Shown piece after piece: positions 50,924 through 62,100 of a stretch of DNA of 64,000 nt. Position 1 is the stretch's first letter, and every line of letters starts with the position of its first letter. The position numbers were made by a program, and so were the translations under genes. The notes beneath the pieces were generated by a model, which worked only from the letters and a program-made list of their open reading frames with translations, searched no databases and was not told where the DNA came from. This DNA is from Rhodanobacter_A agri (lineage in GTDB: Bacteria; Pseudomonadota; Gammaproteobacteria; Xanthomonadales; Rhodanobacteraceae): NCBI RefSeq assembly GCF_044904705.1, contig NZ_JADIKL010000002.1, forward strand, positions 186,001 to 250,000, in the 5' to 3' direction.

Positions 50924-53514
50924 CAAAAGGCCTCGCCAGCGCTGCGGCAATCGCATGGCTGCTGGCGGCGACGGGTGCCGTGGCACAAACGCAGGGCGCC
51001 GCGGCGCGCGCGTCGGCGCTGGTGGCGAAGATGGCGCTGGCGGAGAAAGTGTCCCAGCTGCAGAACGACGCGCCGGCGATCCCGCGCCTCGGCATACCGG
51101 CCTACGACTGGTGGAACGAGGGCTTGCACGGCCACGCGCGCGACGGCTACGCCACGGTGTTCCCGCAGGCGATCGGCCTGGCCGCAAGCTGGGATGCGCC
51201 TCTGTTGCAGGCGGTGGGGACGACGGTGTCGGTCGAGGCGCGTGCCCGCTTCAACGCGACTGGTGCAGGTCATGCGCACGCGCGCTACCAGGGCCTGAGC
51301 ATCTGGTCGCCGAACATCAACATCGACCGTGACCCGCGCTGGGGCCGCGGCCAGGAAACCTACGGCGAGGACCCCTTCCTCACCGGCAGCCTCGCGGTGG
51401 CTTTCGTGCGCGGGGTCCAGGGCGACGATCCGCAGCACCCGCGTGCGATCGCCACGCCCAAGCACTTCGTGGCGCACAGCGGGCCGGAGACCGGACGCGA
51501 CAGTTTCGACGCCAAGGTGTCGCCGCACGACCTGGAAGACACCTACCTGCCGGCGTTCCGCGCCGCTGTCGCCGAAGGCGGTGCTGGGTCGCTGATGTGC
51601 TCCTACAACGCGCTGGACGGCGTACCGATGTGCGCGAATGCGTCGCTGCTGGAAACGCGCCTGCGCAAGGACTGGGGCTTCCAGGGCTACGTGGTGTCCG
51701 ACTGCGATGCGGTGGGCGATATTTCGTCCTTCCATCACTACAGGCCCGACGACACCCAGGCCGCCGTGGCCGCGCTGCGCGCCGGCACCGATCTCGACTG
51801 CGGGCACACCTACGCCAGCCTGGCGGCCGCGGTGCACCAGGGCGCGCTGCCCGAATCCGCGCTGGACGCCGCCCTGGTGCGCTTGTTCGCCGCGCGCTAT
51901 CGCCTGGGCGAACTCGGTGGCGACGACACGTATGCCCGCCTCGGCGCGGACGACATCGACAACGACGCGCACCGCAAGCTTGCGCTGCGAGCCGCGCAGG
52001 AATCGCTGGTGCTGTTGAAGAACGCGCCCGGCACGCTGCCGCTGCGCGGCGGCCTGCGTCTTGCAGTCATCGGCCCCGACGCCGACACCTTGGAGACGCT
52101 GGAGGCGAACTATCACGGCACCGCGCGCGCACCGGTGACGCCGCTGCAAGGCCTGCGCACGCGTTTCGGCGCCGGCAGCGTGAGCTACGCGCAAGGCGCT
52201 CCGGTGGCCGCCGGCGTACCGGTGCCAGTGCCGGAAACCGCATTGCGCACATTGGATGGCGCGGTCGGCCTGCACGGCGCGTACTACGCGAATGCGGACT
52301 TCGCCGGTGCGGCCAGGCTCGCGCGCATTGATCGCATGATCGACTTCGATTGGGACCGCGCTGCGCCTGCCGACGGGCTGGATGCCGACCATTACGCCGT
52401 GCGCTGGAGCGGCGAATTGGTGCCGCCGGGAGCGGGCGACTACGTGCTGGCCGTGCACGTGGATCGCTGCTTCGACTGCGCCACCCACGACGCGGTGCGC
52501 CTGTTCGTGGACGGCAAGCCGGTGCTCGCGGACGACGGCGACGACACGCACGTGCAGGCGAAGCTGCACTTCGCCGACGACAAGCCACACGCACTGCGGG
52601 TGGAACTGGTGCACCGCAGCCGCGACGGCGGCGTGCGCCTGCAATGGCTGGCGCCGCCCGCGGCGCAACTGGCCGAGGCAGACCGTGCGATGCGCGCAGC
52701 GGATGCGGTGGTCGCCTTCGTCGGCCTGTCGCCCGACGTGGAAGGCGAGGCCTTGCAGGTCGAAGTGCCCGGCTTTGCGGGTGGCGATCGCACCACGCTC
52801 GACTTGCCGGCGCCGCAACGCGCGCTGCTGGAACGCGCCGCGGCATCCGGCAAGCCGCTGGTGGTGGTGCTGATGTCGGGCGGCGCGGTAGGCCTGGATT
52901 GGGCGAAGCAGCACGCCGACGCCATCCTCGCGGCCTGGTATCCGGGGCAGGCCGGCGGCACGGCGATTGCGCAGACATTGGCGGGCGACGTGAATCCGGG
53001 TGGACGGCTGCCGGTGACGTTCTACCGCTCGGCGCGCGACCTGCCGCCGTTCACCAGTTACGCGATGGCCGGGCGCACCTACCGTTATTTCCGCGGCACG
53101 CCGCTGTATCCGTTCGGTCACGGCCTGAGTTACACGCGTTTTACCTACGCCGCACCCAGCGTGTCGACGCGTGCATTGCGGGCCGGCGACACCTTGCAGG
53201 TGAGCGTCGAGCTGCGCAACGCCGGCGCGCGCGCGGGCGATGAGGTGGCGCAGGTGTATCTGGATGCGCCGCCATCGCCGTTGGCGCCAAGGCACACGCT
53301 GGTCGGTTTCCGGCGCGTGCATCTCGCGCCAGGCGAAAGCCGGCGCGTTAGCTTCGTGCTGTCGCCGCGGCAACTGAGCAGCGTGGACGCGGCGGGCAAG
53401 CGCGCCGTCGAACCCGGCCGCTACCTTGTGTTCATCGGCGGCGGCCAGCCTGGCGACGCCGCGGGTGTCGCCTCCACATTCACCATCGACGGCAAAGAGG
53501 TGTTGGCGCCATGA
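50920..53514 (+). CDS. GH3 glycosidase with PA14 domain (candidate beta-xylosidase)
   Basis: 864 residues starting with GTG. Signal peptide (AAAIAWLLAATGAVAQ), GH3 N-terminal barrel with SPNINIDRDPRWGRGQETYGEDP, KHFVAHSG and the nucleophile D261 in VVSDCDAVGD; C-terminal GH3 domain interrupted by a PA14 insert (about residues 448-580, GLHGAYYANADFAG ... VRLFVDGKPV), then a fibronectin-III-like domain. The WWNEGLHG and SDCDAV motifs match the beta-xylosidase/alpha-arabinofuranosidase branch, which suits removal of core beta-1,2-xylose from plant N-glycans; beta-glucosidase activity is the alternative. Confidence 0.9.
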   Translation: MTKGLASAAAIAWLLAATGAVAQTQGAAARASALVAKMALAEKVSQLQNDAPAIPRLGIPAYDWWNEGLHGHARDGYATVFPQAIGLAASWDAPLLQAVGTTVSVEARARFNATGAGHAHARYQGLSIWSPNINIDRDPRWGRGQETYGEDPFLTGSLAVAFVRGVQGDDPQHPRAIATPKHFVAHSGPETGRDSFDAKVSPHDLEDTYLPAFRAAVAEGGAGSLMCSYNALDGVPMCANASLLETRLRKDWGFQGYVVSDCDAVGDISSFHHYRPDDTQAAVAALRAGTDLDCGHTYASLAAAVHQGALPESALDAALVRLFAARYRLGELGGDDTYARLGADDIDNDAHRKLALRAAQESLVLLKNAPGTLPLRGGLRLAVIGPDADTLETLEANYHGTARAPVTPLQGLRTRFGAGSVSYAQGAPVAAGVPVPVPETALRTLDGAVGLHGAYYANADFAGAARLARIDRMIDFDWDRAAPADGLDADHYAVRWSGELVPPGAGDYVLAVHVDRCFDCATHDAVRLFVDGKPVLADDGDDTHVQAKLHFADDKPHALRVELVHRSRDGGVRLQWLAPPAAQLAEADRAMRAADAVVAFVGLSPDVEGEALQVEVPGFAGGDRTTLDLPAPQRALLERAAASGKPLVVVLMSGGAVGLDWAKQHADAILAAWYPGQAGGTAIAQTLAGDVNPGGRLPVTFYRSARDLPPFTSYAMAGRTYRYFRGTPLYPFGHGLSYTRFTYAAPSVSTRALRAGDTLQVSVELRNAGARAGDEVAQVYLDAPPSPLAPRHTLVGFRRVHLAPGESRRVSFVLSPRQLSSVDAAGKRAVEPGRYLVFIGGGQPGDAAGVASTFTIDGKEVLAP

Positions 53515-54950
53515 ACATGGATAGGCTCTCGCGGCGCGACCTGCTCAAGCTGATCGGCGGCGGTGCCGTCGCGCTGGCCTTGCCCGGGTTCGCGGTGGCA
53601 GGTACGGCGTCGGCACGGCCCAGCCATCGCCCGGCGCCCGCCAAGCGCAAGTTCAGCAGCGCGGCGGTGGAGGCGGAGATCGCCCGCGTGCAGGCGAAGA
53701 TCGGCGATCCCGAGCTGGCCTGGCTGTTCGGCAACTGCTACCCGAACACGCTGGACACCACCGTGCAAATGGGCACGCTGCGCGGCAAGCCGGATACCTT
53801 CATCGTTACCGGCGACATCGATGCGATGTGGCTGCGCGACTCCTCGGCGCAGGTGTGGCCCTACCTGCCGCTGGCGGCGCGGGACGAATCGCTGCGCCGG
53901 CTGTATCGCGGCCTGATCCATCGTCATGCGGCGTGCATCGCCATCGACCCGTATGCCAACGCCTTCCTTCCCGATCCGCAAGGGGGGACGACGCTGGCGT
54001 GGGCGCAGCACGACCTCACCGACATGAAGCCCGGCGTGGCCGAGCGCAAGTGGGAGATCGACTCGCTGTGCTGGACGATACGTATCGCCCACGGTTACTG
54101 GAAGGCTACCGGCGATCGCCTGCCGTTCGACGACGACTGGCGCGCCGCGATGCACCTGGTGCTGGCGACATTCCGCGCGCAGCAGCGTAAACATGGGCCG
54201 GGGCCGTACCACTTCCAGCGTGCTTCGGCCACGCCCACCGAGACGCAGCCGCTTGGCGGTTATGGCAATCCGGTCGATCCGGTGGGCTTGATCTGCTCGA
54301 TGTTCCGGCCGTCGGACGATGCCTGCACCTATCCGCTGTTCGTGCCGGCCAATGCCTTTGCCGTGGTGTCGCTGCGGCAACTGGCCGAGATGTCGCGTTC
54401 GTTGCATGGTGATGCCGCGTTCGCTGCCGACTGCGAGGCGCTGGCTGCCGAGGTGCAGGCTGCGCTGGGACAGCATGCGGTGATGCACGAGGCCGGGGAA
54501 GACTTCTGGGCCTACGAGGTGGATGGCTACGGCAATCAGCTGTTCATGGACGACGCCAACGTGCCTAGCCTGCTGTCGCTGCCCTATCTGGGCTTCTGCG
54601 CGCGCGACGATGCGCGCTACCGGCGCACCCGCGCCCGCGCATGGGGCGAGCGCAATCCGTATTTCTTCCGCGGCAAGGCGGCGGAAGGCATCGGCGGCCC
54701 GCACGAGGGCCTGCGCATGATCTGGCCGATGTCGCTGATGGTGCGCGCGCGCACCAGCGACGACGCTGGCGAGATCCGCCAGTGCCTGCACTGGCTCAAG
54801 ACCACCCATGCCGGTACCGGCTTCATGCACGAAGCCTTCGATCAGGACGATCCGGCGAAATTCACGCGGCCCTGGTTCGCCTGGGCCAACAGCTTGTTCG
54901 GCGAGCTGATCGTCGGGCTGGCCGACCATCACCCCGAACTGCTGCGCTGA
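53511..54950 (+). CDS. GH125 exo-alpha-1,6-mannosidase
   Basis: 479 residues. A twin-arginine signal (LSRRDLLKLIGGGAVALALPG, RR at 8-9) indicates folded export to the periplasm. The GH125 (formerly DUF1237) signatures are clear: NTLDTTVQMG, TFIVTGDIDAMWLRDSSAQVWPYL, ERKWEIDSLCW and IGGPHEGLRMIWPMSLMVRA. GH125 enzymes remove alpha-1,6-linked mannose from N-glycan cores with inversion. The ATG overlaps the GH3 stop by four bases (ATGA); a second ATG two codons later is possible. Confidence 0.93.
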   Translation: MNMDRLSRRDLLKLIGGGAVALALPGFAVAGTASARPSHRPAPAKRKFSSAAVEAEIARVQAKIGDPELAWLFGNCYPNTLDTTVQMGTLRGKPDTFIVTGDIDAMWLRDSSAQVWPYLPLAARDESLRRLYRGLIHRHAACIAIDPYANAFLPDPQGGTTLAWAQHDLTDMKPGVAERKWEIDSLCWTIRIAHGYWKATGDRLPFDDDWRAAMHLVLATFRAQQRKHGPGPYHFQRASATPTETQPLGGYGNPVDPVGLICSMFRPSDDACTYPLFVPANAFAVVSLRQLAEMSRSLHGDAAFAADCEALAAEVQAALGQHAVMHEAGEDFWAYEVDGYGNQLFMDDANVPSLLSLPYLGFCARDDARYRRTRARAWGERNPYFFRGKAAEGIGGPHEGLRMIWPMSLMVRARTSDDAGEIRQCLHWLKTTHAGTGFMHEAFDQDDPAKFTRPWFAWANSLFGELIVGLADHHPELLR

Positions 54951-54987
54951 CAAGCGCATCTCCCTATCCCCGAAGGAGCCCGCGAAC

Positions 54988-57438
54988 ATGGTGACCCGTA
55001 GACGATTCCTGCAAGGCGCATCGGCATTGACCCTGCTTGGTGGTCTCGATGCGCGTGGCGCGCTGGCCGCGACACACAAGCACGGCGGTGCGGATGCGTT
55101 GTCGTTGTCGAGCTTGCCGAAAAACAACGTGTCGAAGTACGTCGACATCTTCGTCGGCACCGGCGGCCACGGCCACACCTATCCCGGCCCCACACTGCCG
55201 TGGGGCATGGTGCAGTTGTCGCCCGACACCAACAACTCCGGTTGGGATGCGTGCTCGGGCTACCACCAGGCCGATGGTTCGATCATGGGTTTCTCGCACA
55301 CCCATCTCAGCGGCACCGGCGGCGCCGACATGATGGACGTGCTGGTGATGCCGGCGCAGGGCGAGGTGCTGCTCGATGCCGGCGATCGTGGCCTGCCCGA
55401 TCAGCTGTACTACTCCAAGTTCGACGGCGCCGCGCATGGCCCGCACCTTACGGCGAGCGCGGTAGCGCATCCGGGCAAGGGCTATCGCTCAGCTTACGAC
55501 AAGGGTTCGGAACGGGCGGTGCCGGGTTATTACCGCGTGCGCCTCACCAAGCACGACATCCTCGCCGAACTCACCGCGACCTTGCGCACCGGCCTGCACC
55601 GCTACACCTTCAACAAACATGGCCCCGGCCATCTGCTGGTCGATTTCGCACACGGTTACCGGGACAAGCCGGACGTTCCGTGCAAGGTCACCGACGCCGA
55701 GCTGCGCCTGATCGGCAACGACACCTTGGTCGGCGGCCGCCGTGTGCACGAATGGGCCGACGGCCGCTACATCTACTTCGCGATGAAGCTGTCGCGGCCG
55801 TTCTCGCATGCCGCGCTGTATTCGGACGACAAGCCGCTGCCTGCCGGCGCGACCGAGGCCAAGGGCAACAACCTCAAGGTCGCCCTGCATCTGGACGACG
55901 CCGCGAAAGCGCCCTTGCTGGTCAAGGTGGGACTCTCCGCCGTGGACATCGACGGTGCCCTGCGCAATCTCGAGGCGGAGCTGCCTGACTGGGATTTCGA
56001 GCGCGTGCAGCGCGCAGCCGCGCAGCAGTGGGAGCAGGAGCTCTCGCGCATCCGCATCGAAAGCGCGTCCAGCGTAGTGCTGAAGACGTTCTACAGCTCG
56101 CTTTACCACACGATGGTCGCGCCCACGCTGTTCAGCGACGTCGATGGCCGCTATCGCGGCATGGACCTCAAGGTGCACAGCTTGCCGCAGGGTCAGCACA
56201 CCTACAGCACGTATTCGCTGTGGGATATCTACCGCGCGCTGCACCCGCTGTACACGCTGTTCCAGCCGGAACGCATCCCGGACTTTGCCAACGACCTGAT
56301 CCGCCAGGCGAACGAAAGCCCGCAAGGCCCCACGGTGTGGCCGCTGCAAGGCGTGGAAACCGGCACCATGATCGGCTACCACTCCATCGTGCTGCTCGCC
56401 GAGGCGCAGGCCAAGGGCTACCCGGGGATCGATTTCGACAAGGCATGGCCGGTCTTCCGCAAGCGTGCCTTCGACGACGATTACCGTGGTCTGCCGGATT
56501 ACCGCAGGCTTGGCTACATCCCTGCCGACAAGGAGTGGGAGTCGGTCAGCAAGGTGCTGGAGTACTCCTACGACGACTGGGCGATGGCGCGCCTTGCCGA
56601 TGCCGTGGGGCAGCACGCGGATGCCGAGACGCTGCGCCAGCGCTCGCGCAACTACCGCAACGTGTTCGACACCAAGCTCACCTTCATGCGCCCGCGCGAC
56701 AGCGCCGGCAAGTGGATCGAACCGTTCGATCCGCGCGAAATGGGGCACTTCAAGAAGTGGCGGGATTTCACCGAATCCAACCCGTGGGAAGCTACGTTCC
56801 TCAACCAGCACGACTTGTACGGCTACATGCCGATGTTCGGCGGCGTGGCGGCGTTCGAGCGCAAGCTGGACGAACTCTTCACCACCAGTTCCGAACTGCC
56901 TGCCGACGCGCCACCGGACATCGCCGGCATGGTCGGCCAGTACGCGCATGGCAACGAGCCCAGCCATCACGTGGCCTATCTCTACGCCTACACAGGTTCG
57001 CACTGGAAGACACAGTCGCGCGTGCGCATGCTGCTGGAAACCATGTACCCGCCGTTGCCTGACGGCATCGCCGGCAACGACGACTGCGGCCAGATGGCGG
57101 CGTGGTACGTGCTGGGCGCGCTGGGCCTGTACGCGGTGGATCCGGTGAGCGCCGAGTGGGTGTTCGGCAGCCCGCTGGTGGACCGCGGCGAGGTCGTGGT
57201 GGGAGAGGGCAAGAAGCTCGTCGTCGAGACCAGGGGCAATGGCCCGGGCAAGCCCTACATCCAGTCGGTGACGTGGAACGGCAAGCCGTGGTCGAAGAGC
57301 TGGATCAGCCATGCGGAAGTCGCCGGCGGCGGCACGCTGGTATTCGAGATGGGCGACAAGCCAAATAAGAAGTTCGGTGCCGCGATGGAAGACCGTCCGC
57401 CGTCGTTCGGCCGCCTGGCCGGCAAGGGCGAGGCCTGA
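54988..57438 (+). CDS. GH92 exo-alpha-mannosidase
   Basis: 816 residues. Twin-arginine signal (VTRRRFLQGASALTLLGGL). GH92 N-terminal beta-sandwich motifs VGTGGHGHTYPGPTLPWGMVQ and GFSHTHLSGTGG, and the (alpha/alpha)6 barrel motifs YSLWDIYRALHPLYTL, YAHGNEPSHHVAYLY and IAGNDDCGQMAAWY are all intact. The family are calcium-dependent inverting alpha-mannosidases (1,2-, 1,3-, 1,4- or 1,6-). A GAAGGAG site precedes the ATG; 38 bp after GH125, the largest gap in the operon. Confidence 0.95.
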   Translation: MVTRRRFLQGASALTLLGGLDARGALAATHKHGGADALSLSSLPKNNVSKYVDIFVGTGGHGHTYPGPTLPWGMVQLSPDTNNSGWDACSGYHQADGSIMGFSHTHLSGTGGADMMDVLVMPAQGEVLLDAGDRGLPDQLYYSKFDGAAHGPHLTASAVAHPGKGYRSAYDKGSERAVPGYYRVRLTKHDILAELTATLRTGLHRYTFNKHGPGHLLVDFAHGYRDKPDVPCKVTDAELRLIGNDTLVGGRRVHEWADGRYIYFAMKLSRPFSHAALYSDDKPLPAGATEAKGNNLKVALHLDDAAKAPLLVKVGLSAVDIDGALRNLEAELPDWDFERVQRAAAQQWEQELSRIRIESASSVVLKTFYSSLYHTMVAPTLFSDVDGRYRGMDLKVHSLPQGQHTYSTYSLWDIYRALHPLYTLFQPERIPDFANDLIRQANESPQGPTVWPLQGVETGTMIGYHSIVLLAEAQAKGYPGIDFDKAWPVFRKRAFDDDYRGLPDYRRLGYIPADKEWESVSKVLEYSYDDWAMARLADAVGQHADAETLRQRSRNYRNVFDTKLTFMRPRDSAGKWIEPFDPREMGHFKKWRDFTESNPWEATFLNQHDLYGYMPMFGGVAAFERKLDELFTTSSELPADAPPDIAGMVGQYAHGNEPSHHVAYLYAYTGSHWKTQSRVRMLLETMYPPLPDGIAGNDDCGQMAAWYVLGALGLYAVDPVSAEWVFGSPLVDRGEVVVGEGKKLVVETRGNGPGKPYIQSVTWNGKPWSKSWISHAEVAGGGTLVFEMGDKPNKKFGAAMEDRPPSFGRLAGKGEA

Positions 57439-57441
57439 GCG

Positions 57442-58809
57442 ATGCGGCGCAAACTGCATAGCCTTGGCCTGCTGCTCGCCTGTGCCTGCGCCAGTCTCGC
57501 CACGTACGCAGCGACGCCGGTCGTCGCAGCGGCGCCTTCGCAAGCTGCGCCCACCGAGGCGCAGCGCATGCAGTGGTTCGCGGATGCGAAGTTCGGCATC
57601 TTCATCCACTACGGCATCTACGCGGTGGATGGCATCGACGAATCCTGGTCGTTCTTCGACGGCTACGTCAGCTACGACCACTACATGCAGCAGCTCAAGG
57701 GCTTCACTGCGGCGGACTATCATCCGCAGGCCTGGGCCGACCTGATCCGCGAGAGCGGCGCGCGCTATGCCGTGCTCACCGCCAAGCACCACGACGGCGT
57801 GGCGCTGTGGAACACCGCACAAGGCCTCAACGTGGTGAAGGACACGCCGGCGAAGCGCGACCTGGTCGGGCCGTTCGTGCAGGCGCTGCGCAAGGACGGC
57901 GTCAAGGTAGGCCTGTACTTCTCGCTGATCGACTGGTCGTATCCGGACTATCCGGGCTTCACCAAGACCGAGTCGCGCTACGACGCCAAGGCCGATCCCG
58001 CGCGCTGGAACCGCTTCGTGAAGTACTACCAGGGCCAGCTGAAGGATTTGTCGCAACGCTACAACCCCGATCTGTACTGGTTCGACGGCGACTGGGAGCA
58101 CAGTGCCGAAGAGTGGCAGGCGAAGCGGGTGCGCGAGATGCTGCTGGCGCGTAACCCCATGGCCATCGTCAACTCGCGCCTCGCGGGCTACGGCGACTAC
58201 GCCACGCCGGAGCAGGGCGTGCCGGTTACGCCACCGCCCCAGAAGTACTGGGAGCTGTGCATGACCATGAACAACTCCTGGGGCTGGCAGCCGAACGACA
58301 CCCACTTCAAGAGCGCCAACCAGCTGATCCGCATCCTCACCGACACCATCGGCATGGGCGGCAACCTGCTACTGGACATCGGCCCGCGCGCCGACGGCAC
58401 GATCCCGCAGCAGGAGGTCGACACGCTGAAGGAAATCGGCCGTTGGACGCACAAGCATGCGGAAGCGATCTACGGCAGCCAGGCCGGCATCCCCAAGGAC
58501 TACTACGCCGGCTCCAGCACGCTGTCGAAGGACGGCACCACGCTGTACCTGTTCCTCGATGGCCGGCCGAACGGCCCGGTGCTGGTGAAGGGCTTGGTGA
58601 ACCGCGTGCTGCACACGCGCGTGGTCGGCAACGGCACCACGCTGGATACCCAGGTGGTGGGCAAGCCCTACTGGAGCCAGGTGCCTGGCCTGCTCTACAT
58701 CACCGTGCCGCCCGCCGTGCTGGACCCGGAAGTCACCGTGCTGGCGCTCACGCTGGATGGGCCGGTGAAGCTGTTCCATGACGAAGTGAAGCCGATCGAG
58801 AGCAACTGA
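57442..58809 (+). CDS. GH29 alpha-L-fucosidase
   Basis: 455 residues with signal peptide (LGLLLACACASLATYAA). GH29 motifs: WFADAKFGIFIHYGIYAVDG, YAVLTAKHHDGVALW, GLYFSLIDWSYPDYP and the nucleophile D215 in DLYWFDGDWEH; also GNLLLDIGPRADGTI. The family removes alpha-fucose with retention; in this setting core alpha-1,3 or alpha-1,6 fucose of N-glycans is the likely target. It starts 4 bp after the GH92 stop and closes the operon. Confidence 0.95.
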   Translation: MRRKLHSLGLLLACACASLATYAATPVVAAAPSQAAPTEAQRMQWFADAKFGIFIHYGIYAVDGIDESWSFFDGYVSYDHYMQQLKGFTAADYHPQAWADLIRESGARYAVLTAKHHDGVALWNTAQGLNVVKDTPAKRDLVGPFVQALRKDGVKVGLYFSLIDWSYPDYPGFTKTESRYDAKADPARWNRFVKYYQGQLKDLSQRYNPDLYWFDGDWEHSAEEWQAKRVREMLLARNPMAIVNSRLAGYGDYATPEQGVPVTPPPQKYWELCMTMNNSWGWQPNDTHFKSANQLIRILTDTIGMGGNLLLDIGPRADGTIPQQEVDTLKEIGRWTHKHAEAIYGSQAGIPKDYYAGSSTLSKDGTTLYLFLDGRPNGPVLVKGLVNRVLHTRVVGNGTTLDTQVVGKPYWSQVPGLLYITVPPAVLDPEVTVLALTLDGPVKLFHDEVKPIESN

Positions 58810-59149
58810 CGGCGCCCGATTCCCTGAGCGCGGGGGAGCCGCGCTGCAATGGCCATGTCGCCATATTGCAATGCGGCTTGCATCGTTTATGGGTGAGTGA
58901 TAGTTTCAAATATGAATCGATCTAAATGACGGCACGGATTTCAGCCGGCGATGGATAGCAGGGGGAAAGCGACTTGGCAGGCGGGATTCCGCAGGCCGCG
59001 GAACCAGGATTTCCGCTGCGGTTTGACACGATTCAATTGAGTCGAGGCAACGAATAACGAATCAACCGAGGCTGCACGGGGACAGGGGTGTTCCGTCAGC
59101 TGATGCGGCAACGGCCAATACAACAAACATGTTTGAGGGAGGGGTTTCC
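58810..59149 (+). promoter_or_regulatory. Promoter and leader region of the N-glycan TonB receptor
   Basis: 340 bp without a gene. It repeats the module found before the glycosidase operon: TTGCAATGCGGCTTGCA (58866-58882) and the operator-like TGAATCGATCTA (58913-58924), spaced 47 bp start to start (46 bp in the other copy). TTGCAT (58879-58884) and TAGTTT (58901-58906) are a possible -35/-10 pair. An imperfect hairpin (CCGCA..GCGGAA / TTCCGC..GCGG) lies in the leader around 58990-59021. Confidence 0.65.
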
Positions 59150-62100
59150 ATGCGTCATGCCATCGCACTGCGTCGCAACGCACTCGTGAGTGCGCTTTCC
59201 ATCGCCCTGCTGTCGCCAGTGGTCGCCTACGGGCAGACCGCGACCGCATCGGGTGACAACCAGTCCAACGCCCAGCAGGCCACGTCGTCCAGCCAGCAGA
59301 AGGCCGTGAACCTGAAAACCGTCACGGTCACCGGCTCGATGATCCCGCGCGTGCAGATCGAGGGCGATGCGCCCGTGGTCACCATCACCGGCGCGCAGAT
59401 CAAGCAGCAGGGCTTCACCACCATGTGGGAATTCCTGGACTCGCTGCCGCAGATGGGCCCGCAGGTGCAGGATTCCGCTTCGTGGGGTGCCACCGCGGTC
59501 AACGCGCGCCCGCTCAACCTGCGCGGCCTGGGTCCCGGCTTCAGCCTGTTGATGATCGACGGCGTCCGCGTGGTGGATTACCCGCAGCCGTTGTACGCGA
59601 AAAGCAACTTCCAGAACCCCAGCAACATCCCCACCGGCATGATCGATCGTGTCGAAATCCTCGCCTCCGGCGCCTCGTCGATCTACGGTTCGGACGCGGT
59701 GGCTGGCGTGGTCAACGTGATCCTGAAGAAGAACTATCAGGGTGACGAATTGCAGGTGACCGGCGGCGGCGCGCAGCACGGTGGCCGCGCCTATGGCGAC
59801 GTCAACTTCTTCGGCGGCAAGTCCGGCGAAAACTGGCACATCCTCTACAACGTGGAGAAGTCCAACCGCTCGCCGATGTGGGGCATGGATCGTCCGTACC
59901 AGGATTCGGAATCCGATGCGGGTTATGGCTCCTGGAATCCGAATGCCCGCATGTTCGGTTACCCGGACAGCCCCGCGCTCTTCGCGGCGGACGCCAATGG
60001 CAATTACATCACGCCGGGTACGAGCAGCATCACGGGGCAGTACACGGGTGCCTGCGGCAACTTCAGCAACTCGCAGCTCTACCATGCGCACAGTGTCAGT
60101 ACCAATGGCACCCAGGTCACCGGTGTGACCGACCTCGGCTACTACTGCAAGCAGCCCGCCTTGTTCCAGAACTGGGTGCTGACGGGGGGGAGCCGCAGTA
60201 ACAATGGCTACGTGGCCGGCGAGTACGACTTCAAGAACGGCCTGCAACTCTACGGTTCGGCGGCCCTGTACGACTCGGTGGGCACTTCCAACACCCAGTT
60301 GTGGGGCATAGGAACGGGCGGGTTCTACGACCAGACCTCGGGGCAGGTCATCAGCAATGCCGCACGTCAGTTCACCGCGCAGGAAACGGGTACCTCGATG
60401 AATACCCATGACCGCGAGCAGAACTGGAATATCACCGCCGGTGTGCGCGGCACCATGTTCGACGGCAACTTCAACTGGGATTTGAGCCTCAACACCCAGA
60501 AGTACATCGTGCATGAGGACTACACGGCCTTCAATCAGCAGGCCGCGAACAATTTCTTCCTCGGCCCGCAACTGGGTACCAATGGTGGCATGCCCGTCTA
60601 CGCGATGAACTGGCAGCAGTGGTGGAGTCCGATCACGCCGCAGCAGTACAGCCAGTTCTCGGTCAATGGACAGGACAGCGCGGCATCGTGGCTGGACCAG
60701 GCGCAGTTCCGCATCAACGGCGACCTGTTCAAGTTGCCGTGGGTGGACCAGTCGGTGGGCTGGGCGGCGGTGCTGGAAGCCGCGCACAACGGCTTCCAGC
60801 TTTCGCCCGACGCGCGCGCATCGAATTCGGCGACCTTCGTGAATCCGTTCTATTCGGACAACACCGGTGCCGGCAACCGCCAGCGCTACTCGCTGGGCAC
60901 GGAGTTCCGCGTGCCGATCCTTGATTCGCTGACCTGGACCATCTCTGGCCGCCTGGACAAGTACAACGACCACAGCCGCGCCGACGTGGCCCGCACCTGG
61001 GGCACCGGTCTCGAGTGGCGTCCGATCGACAGCTTGCTGATCCGCGGCAGCTACGGCACCAACTTCAAGGCGCCGGACATGCAGGCGGTCTACCAGACCG
61101 GCTCCACCGTGCCGGTGGGCATCTATGCGGATAACCTGACCTGCATCAAGGCGCTTCAGGCAGGCGATACCAACAACACGTGGTGCAACCCCAACATCCA
61201 GCGTCCGCAGTCGCAGTACTACACGTCGCTGACGGGTGGCAACAAGTTGCTGCTGCCGGAAACCGGTCACTCCTGGACCTACGGTTTCGTGTGGCAGGTG
61301 CCGGGCGTCGAGGGCTTGTCGATATCCGCCGACTACTGGCACATGGGCGTGGACAACTCCATCCAGTACCTCGATAACGGCACGGTGCTGAAGGACGAGG
61401 CAGGTTGTCTTACCGGCTTGCAGGTCGTGGGCACCAGCACGCTGGAGCCATACACGGCGCATGATCCGGGTTCGGCGTATTGCCAGATGGTGATCGGCAT
61501 GGTCCAGCGCAATGCGGACGGCACCATCAATACGGTGCACTCCGGCCCGATCAACGAGGCTTCGCTGTACGTGAGCGGCGTGGATGCCTCGCTGGACTAC
61601 AAGTGGCGCAGCGAGAATTACGGCGACTTCACCACCAGCATCGTCTACACCGACAACCTCTCGTACAAGCAGCGCGTGCTGGCCTCCGATCCGCTGTTGA
61701 ACACCCGCTACAACAACGCGGCGAGCAGGGTCACGTGGATGGGCACCTGGCACAAGGGTGACTGGAGCGCGTCGATCTCCGGCGTGCGTGTCGGCAGCGT
61801 GCGCGCCAACAACTACGGCGGCTGCAACGTGCTGGACAACGGCATCCAGCCGGGCATGGGCACGGCTACCGCGGCCGACGGCACCGTTTACAGCACCGGC
61901 GTCTGCACGGTGTCGTACAACGGCGGCACCCAGGTCGTGAACGACACCATGTACACGGGCCGTGTCCCGCCATGGATCACCTGGAACGGCTCGATCGGCT
62001 GGCAGATCAACCCGGAGACCAAGGTCACCTTCACGGTGTCCAACATCTTCGACAAGATGGGGGCGATCCCGTACTACTCCGGTGGCTTCGAGTTCGTGCC

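Noticed and set aside
50548..53373. 941-codon open frame antisense to the GH2 and GH3 genes
   Set aside because: Composition is typical of an antisense shadow; no domain, and both sense genes have intact catalytic motifs.
55489..58305. 938-codon open frame antisense to the GH92 and GH29 genes
   Set aside because: Same reasoning: His/Arg/Val-rich shadow without recognisable motifs.
59096..61753. 885-codon open frame antisense to the TonB receptor
   Set aside because: Shadow of a receptor gene with a clear signal peptide, plug and barrel.
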